From Streptomyces spirodelae (lineage in GTDB: Bacteria > Actinomycetota > Actinomycetes > Streptomycetales > Streptomycetaceae): a DNA stretch of 64,000 nucleotides. How positions within the stretch are numbered: the stretch's first letter is position 1; the number at the start of each line of letters is the position of its first letter. Shown here piece by piece: positions 60,196-64,000 of this stretch. The stretch covers positions 36,765-100,764 of the forward strand of contig NZ_JAFFZN010000030.1 in assembly GCF_017676385.1 (NCBI RefSeq). The letters are read 5' to 3'. The notes beneath the pieces were generated by a model, which did no database searches, had not been told where the DNA came from, and saw only the letters and a list, made by a program, of their open reading frames with translations. The position numbers were made by a program, and so were the translations under genes.

Positions 60196-62985
60196 GTGAC
60201 GCAAGAGCAGAGCGCCGAGCGCGGGGGTCTCCCCACCGGGGTCCCCCCGGACGCTCTGGGCTCACAGCAAGGCCCCAACGAGGAGGCGGGGACCGTCACG
60301 GCGGCCCTGACCGCACAGCGCACACCAGTGCGCCTGGCCGACAGGACATCCATGGGGAGACCAGTGATCACCGCACGAGCCGCCGCCACCTTCGAACCGG
60401 TGGGCCGCTCCGTCGCCACCGCGCGCGGCTTCGTACGCGACACCCTCCAGGGCTGGGGCCTGTCCGACATCGTCGACGACGCCGTCGTACTCACCAGCGA
60501 GCTGGTCACCAACGCGGTGGTCCACGCCGGAACCGCCGCCGAGGTGCTGTGTCTGCGCGACGAGGACGGCATCCGCATCGAGGTCATCGACCGCTACCCG
60601 GAGCGCGAACTGCCGCTCCAGGAGGTCAACCCGCAGCCCGCGGGCCCCGACCGCGAGGGCGGCCGCGGCCTGCTGCTGGCCTCCGCGCTGGCCACCCGCT
60701 GGGGCGTCGACTACACAGCGTCGGACAAGCGCGTCTGGTTCCGACTCGACCTCCCCGAGCGCCCGGTGGGCACGCGAACGGCGGGCCCCGCGCTCCCGGA
60801 CACGGCGCTACCGGTCACCGACACCCGCATCCGCGTCGCCGTCATCCAGGTCGACCGCAGCGGCTCGATCAGCGCCTGGAACGAGGACGCCACCGAACTG
60901 TTCGACTATCCGGCGGACCAGGTCGTCGGCAAGCCCCTGACCGACTTCGCCGCCTGGCCACACACCCCCGGCACCGGCACGGGCGTCGCCGAGGCACTGC
61001 GCCTCTCCCGCTGGGAGGGCTCCTACGGCATGCGCGGCTCGGACGGCCGCACCATCCCCGTCTACGCCTCCCACCTGCGGGTACGCGACAGCGACGGCGA
61101 GCCTTCCACGGTCTGTCTGCTGGTGCGCGAGCACGAACGCGCTGTCCTGCAGTCCCCGCCCCGGGTCCACTCGCACGACAACACCGGCACCGCCGGCGAC
61201 TCCCAGGACCAGTCGGCCGACGACCCCTTCGAGGTCTTCATCGGCTCCCCTGCCCCCGACGACCTCGACGGCCTCCTGCAGCGCACCGTCGAACGGGCCA
61301 GGGACATGCTCGACGGCGACTCCGCCTATCTGCTGCTGGCCACCGACGACGAGACCGAGCTGGAGGTCCGCGCCTCCACCGGCCTGCCCTCGGCCCGCCA
61401 GCGCTTCGCCCGCGTCCCCGTCGAGACCGGAAGCGGACGCTACGGATCGGCCCGGATGCCCTCCGTGCACGAGGACCTCACCGTCGTCCCCGGCGCCGTG
61501 CCGCTTCTGGACGGCACCGGCATGCGCTCCGTGGTCACCGTCCCCCTCAAGGTGGAGGGCAGGCTCACCGGCTCCCTCGGTGTGGCGACCGAGGCCCCAG
61601 GGCGCTACACGAACGAGGAGGCGCTGCGCCTCCAGTTCGCCGCCGACCGCATCGCCCTCGCCGTCGAACGGGCCCGCCTCACCGAGCTGGAGCGCCTGCG
61701 CCGCGGCTCGCTCTCCTTCCTCGTCGAAGCCTCCGACCTGCTCGCCGGCACCCTCGACCGCGACCAGACACTCGCCCTGATGGCCCAGATGACGGTCCCT
61801 ACCCTGGCCACCTGGTGTGCCGTCTACACGGTCGCCGACCAGGGCTCGGAACCCAAGTTGTCGTACGTACTGCACGAGGACGAGGACCGCATCGACAATC
61901 TCAAGACGCTGCTCGCCAAGGTCGAGCCGCCGGAGCCGGTCCCCACCCCCGGAGCACGCGTCTGGGCGGCCCCCACCGAGGCCGCGCACTCCGACGCCAT
62001 GCGCACCTCGCTGCGCAACGTCTCGCTGGACGGTGAGGACCACCAGCTCTCCCCCGGCACCAGCCTGGCCACAGCGGCCGCGGTCGGCGGCGAGACCGTC
62101 GTACTGCCCCTGGTGGCGCGCAACCGAGTCATCGGCATGCTCACTCTCGGCAAGCCCACCGACGAACGGTTCCGACAGGAGATCCTGGAGCTGGCCGAAG
62201 ACCTTTCCCGCCGTGCCGCACTGGCCCTGGACAACGCGCGCCTCTACTCCGAACGCACCGCCATCAGCCAGTCCCTCCAGCGCAGCCTCCTACCACCCGA
62301 ACTGCCCGACATCACAGGCGGGATCGAGCGCGAGGTCATCTACCGCGCCGCGGGCGAGGGCAACGAGGTCGGCGGTGACTTCTACGACCTCTTCGAGATC
62401 CGTGAAGGCGTCTACGGCTTCGCCATCGGCGACGTCTGCGGTACGGGCCCCGAGGCTGCCGCCGTCACCGGCCTGGCCAGGCACGCACTGCGCCTGCTCG
62501 CCCGCGAGGGCCTGGGCGGTCCGGCCGTACTGGAGCGCCTGAACACCGCCATCCTGGACGAGGGGGCGCGCAGCCGCTTCCTCACCCTCCTCTACGGCGA
62601 GATGCGCCCCCAGGAGGACGGCAGCGCAGAACTGAAGGTCGTCTGCGCCGGCCACCCGCTGCCGCTCCGCCTGCGCCAGGACGGCACCGTCGAACCCGCC
62701 GCCGACCCCCAGCCCTTGCTCGGCGTCATGGAAGACCTGGAACTCTACGAGCAGACCGTGTCCCTCGACCCGGGTGACGTGCTGCTGTGCGTGACGGACG
62801 GCGTGACCGAACGCCGCGAGGGCACTCGGATGCTCGGCGACGACGGCCTGGCCGACGTCCTCGGCACCTGCACGGGTCTCAACGCCGGCGCGGTGGCAGC
62901 CCGCATCATGCGCGCCGTCGAACGTTTCGCCAGCGACGCCCCCTCGGACGACATGGCCATCCTGGCGATGCGCGTCCCCGAGTAG
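60196..62985 (+). CDS. osaC: OsaC-type multidomain regulator (RsbW kinase, PAS, GAF, SpoIIE phosphatase)
   Basis: 929 aa. GTG at 60196 with GGAGG nine bases upstream. An RsbW-like ATPase domain (SELVTNAVVH about 101-110, GGRGLLLASALATRWG) is followed by a PAS domain (ISAWNEDATELFDYPADQVV), two GAF-like domains (~350-660) and a SpoIIE PP2C phosphatase with metal ligand Asp728 in EVGGDFYDL and a C-terminal DDMAIL. It combines a possible anti-sigma kinase with a phosphatase. S. coelicolor OsaC (SCO5747) returns SigB activity to normal after osmotic shock. It is divergent from osaA (296 bases). Confidence 0.92.
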   Translation: MTQEQSAERGGLPTGVPPDALGSQQGPNEEAGTVTAALTAQRTPVRLADRTSMGRPVITARAAATFEPVGRSVATARGFVRDTLQGWGLSDIVDDAVVLTSELVTNAVVHAGTAAEVLCLRDEDGIRIEVIDRYPERELPLQEVNPQPAGPDREGGRGLLLASALATRWGVDYTASDKRVWFRLDLPERPVGTRTAGPALPDTALPVTDTRIRVAVIQVDRSGSISAWNEDATELFDYPADQVVGKPLTDFAAWPHTPGTGTGVAEALRLSRWEGSYGMRGSDGRTIPVYASHLRVRDSDGEPSTVCLLVREHERAVLQSPPRVHSHDNTGTAGDSQDQSADDPFEVFIGSPAPDDLDGLLQRTVERARDMLDGDSAYLLLATDDETELEVRASTGLPSARQRFARVPVETGSGRYGSARMPSVHEDLTVVPGAVPLLDGTGMRSVVTVPLKVEGRLTGSLGVATEAPGRYTNEEALRLQFAADRIALAVERARLTELERLRRGSLSFLVEASDLLAGTLDRDQTLALMAQMTVPTLATWCAVYTVADQGSEPKLSYVLHEDEDRIDNLKTLLAKVEPPEPVPTPGARVWAAPTEAAHSDAMRTSLRNVSLDGEDHQLSPGTSLATAAAVGGETVVLPLVARNRVIGMLTLGKPTDERFRQEILELAEDLSRRAALALDNARLYSERTAISQSLQRSLLPPELPDITGGIEREVIYRAAGEGNEVGGDFYDLFEIREGVYGFAIGDVCGTGPEAAAVTGLARHALRLLAREGLGGPAVLERLNTAILDEGARSRFLTLLYGEMRPQEDGSAELKVVCAGHPLPLRLRQDGTVEPAADPQPLLGVMEDLELYEQTVSLDPGDVLLCVTDGVTERREGTRMLGDDGLADVLGTCTGLNAGAVAARIMRAVERFASDAPSDDMAILAMRVPE

Positions 62986-63001
62986 GAGGTCCGAAAACGA
63001 A

Positions 63002-63029
63002 AAGGCTCCCGCCGTACGGCGGGAGCCTT
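63002..63029. terminator. bidirectional terminator between osaC and tRNA-Thr
   Basis: 28-base perfect palindrome: AAGGCTCCCGCC (63002-63013), GTAC, GGCGGGAGCCTT (63018-63029). On the minus side it is followed by TTTCGTTTTC (U-rich), 17 bases after the tRNA 3' end; on the plus side it lies 17 bases after the osaC stop. Confidence 0.9.
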
Positions 63030-63045
63030 CAACCTGCTTTTGGAG

Positions 63046-63118
63046 AGCCCCAAAACGGAATCGAACCGTTGACCTTCTCCTTACCATGGAGACGCTCTGC
63101 CGACTGAGCTATTGGGGC
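63046..63118 (-). tRNA. tRNA-Thr (anticodon GGT)
   Basis: 73 bases. Acceptor GCCCCAA pairs with TTGGGGC, D-arm GCTC/GAGC, anticodon stem TCTCC/GGAGA around loop ATGGTAA (anticodon GGT), T-arm AACGG/CCGTT with TTCGATT loop, discriminator T. The CCA end is not encoded. It reads ACC and ACT. A -10-like TAAGAT lies 17 bases upstream. Confidence 0.96.
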
Positions 63119-63134
63119 GCGGCCAGCGGTAGAG

Positions 63135-63164
63135 ATCTTACCCGATCCCCAGCGATGGATCGAA
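63135..63164 (-). promoter_or_regulatory. tRNA-Thr promoter
   Basis: On the minus strand TTCGAT (63164-63159), 18-base spacer, TAAGAT (63140-63135), 16 bases before the tRNA 5' end. Confidence 0.6.
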
Positions 63165-63188
63165 CTGGCGCCGGACCCGGCCCACACC

Positions 63189-63902
63189 TCAGCTGACGCG
63201 CTCCCGCAGCAGCCCCCCGAGCGCGTTGCAGGCCGACACCACGCGCTGTAGGTCCTTCTTCGTCATGGCCGCGCTCAGCGGCAGCGTCAGGCACTCGTCA
63301 GCAGCCCGCTCCGACTCGGGCAGCCGGGGGGACGATCGCCACTCGGTCCGCCGCACATCCTGTGCGAACTCCGGCAGCCGGTGGGCCGGCACCCGGACCG
63401 GAACGTGCGACTCGACACCACGCAGCCGGAGCGCCCTACGGAAGGCATCGCGATCCGGTCTGCCGTTCCCCGGCACCCGGACCGCATACGCCGAGAACAC
63501 GTGCTCGGAGCCGTCCCCGACCTCCGGCACGACGACCCCCCGGAGTCGGCGCCCGAGGTAGGTGGCGTACTGGCGCCGACGCACCGCGTCGATCGCATCC
63601 GTACGGGGCAGGGGCTCCCACTCCACCACAGGGACACCGCGCCGCTCGCCGACGGCCCGCAGCGCGGCCATGCCCGCGGCCTGGCCGAAGAGATGAACGG
63701 GAACGATGGCCGCGGTCCGCGCGGTCACCGCACCTTCGGCGGACGAGGGATCGAGACAGTAGGTGTGGGCATCGATGTCGGCGAAGACAGGCCGTGCTCC
63801 GAACTCTTGGACGGCTCGCGCCACGTCGGCCCCGCCGAACGACGGAACCACGACCTCGTCCCCGGCGCCGATGCCCGCTGCGGTCAGCTGTGTTGTCCCC
63901 AT
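63189..63902 (-). CDS. DegT/DnrJ/EryC1-like protein lacking the PLP-binding region
   Basis: 237 aa from ATG 63902 (MGTTQLTAAGIGAGDEVVVPSF); no clear RBS, so the start is tentative. Opening and closing segments follow the DegT/DnrJ/EryC1/StrS aminotransferase fold: VVVPSFGGADVARAVQEFGA, PVFADIDAHTYCLDP and VPVHLFGQAAGM, then near the end ALRLRGVESHVPVRVPAHRL and ADECLTLPLSAAMT. The middle ~100 residues that carry the Asp-Ala-Ala-Gln block, the SxxxxK lysine and the GEGG loop are missing, and VEWEPLPRTDAIDAVRRRQ joins the halves. Normal members have ~370-400 aa. It cannot be a standard transaminase. It might be a non-catalytic regulator or decayed gene; no frameshift is seen. Confidence 0.7.
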   Translation of the reverse strand: MGTTQLTAAGIGAGDEVVVPSFGGADVARAVQEFGARPVFADIDAHTYCLDPSSAEGAVTARTAAIVPVHLFGQAAGMAALRAVGERRGVPVVEWEPLPRTDAIDAVRRRQYATYLGRRLRGVVVPEVGDGSEHVFSAYAVRVPGNGRPDRDAFRRALRLRGVESHVPVRVPAHRLPEFAQDVRRTEWRSSPRLPESERAADECLTLPLSAAMTKKDLQRVVSACNALGGLLRERVS

Positions 63903-63951
63903 GGTCGGATCATGTCCACGGAATGTGAACTGCCGGTGACGACGCACAAAA

Positions 63952-63991
63952 AAGTCGTGGTCCCTGAACTGACGTCCAGGGACCACGACTT
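63952..63991 (-). terminator. intrinsic terminator of a gene beyond the right edge
   Basis: 15-bp perfect stem AAGTCGTGGTCCCTG (63952-63966) and its complement (63977-63991), with a 10-base loop. On the minus strand the stem runs into TTTTTT (six Ts), so it ends a minus-strand transcript entering from the right of the window. Confidence 0.88.
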
Positions 63992-64000
63992 CCAAAGATA

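Noticed and set aside
63046..63118. Integration site at the tRNA-Thr 3' end
   Set aside because: No integrase or duplicated tRNA end is visible on either side within the window.

Overview
The window is chromosomal core DNA from a Streptomyces-like actinomycete. It has very high GC with strong third-position GC bias, GTG and TTG starts, GGAGG ribosome binding sites, lipoproteins with Ala-rich signal peptides, and a gene order that matches the recA-miaB-miaA-dapF-hflX block of actinobacteria. The same neighbours (hflX, dapF, miaA, a class III dioxygenase-like protein, miaB, recX, recA, a DUF3046 protein, clgR, pgsA, ftsK, and the lhr-nei pair) are known in mycobacteria and in S. coelicolor. I see no insertion sequence, prophage, CRISPR array or biosynthetic cluster. 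About 48 protein genes and one tRNA gene are supported.

Layout. 1-965: 5' part of an IucA/IucC-type siderophore synthetase gene that runs off the left edge. 1258-3756: two tandem lipoprotein trypsin-like proteases. 3897-12415 (minus): hflX, a secreted M1-type aminopeptidase, an RSH-family (p)ppGpp enzyme, dapF, a membrane protein and miaA. 12598-13282 (plus): two small proteins, one antitoxin-like. 13414-15835 (minus): dioxygenase-like protein and miaB. 15920-17710: a divergent pair, an anti-sigma-type ATPase and a TAXI-type binding protein. 17787-20909: GH38 alpha-mannosidase. 20875-27017: two-component system (gluR-gluK type) divergent from a four-gene glutamate-type ABC transporter. 27244-31213: flavin monooxygenase and a secreted glycoside hydrolase. 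31348-33762 (minus): recX, recA and a DUF3046 gene. 33842-36879: prenyltransferase-repeat protein, then araC-azlC-azlD. 36998-43780: lhr helicase, a MarR-type regulator and nei glycosylase. 43813-44625: short-chain dehydrogenase.

45265-53969 (minus): ftsK, a RodZ-like HTH membrane protein, rimO, pgsA, cinA and clgR. This is followed by the osmoadaptation locus: response regulator osaB, giant HAMP-repeat hybrid kinase osaA, and divergent osaC, a kinase/PAS/GAF/SpoIIE phosphatase. The right end has tRNA-Thr(GGT), an aminotransferase-like gene lacking its PLP lysine, and a strong intrinsic terminator for a gene beyond the window.

Functional themes are tRNA and ribosome modification (miaA, miaB, rimO, hflX), stringent and osmotic stress control (RSH, OsaABC, ClgR), DNA repair and segregation (recA/recX, lhr-nei, ftsK) and glutamate uptake. 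The least explained items are the strictly periodic 92-residue repeats of OsaA, the catalytically altered RSH synthetase half, the Lys-less DegT/DnrJ-like protein, the stand-alone TAXI protein, a 22-bp perfect palindrome in front of the RodZ-like gene, a 7-bp tandem repeat after lhr, two predicted leaderless genes, and histone H1-like Lys/Ala tails on FtsK and RecA.
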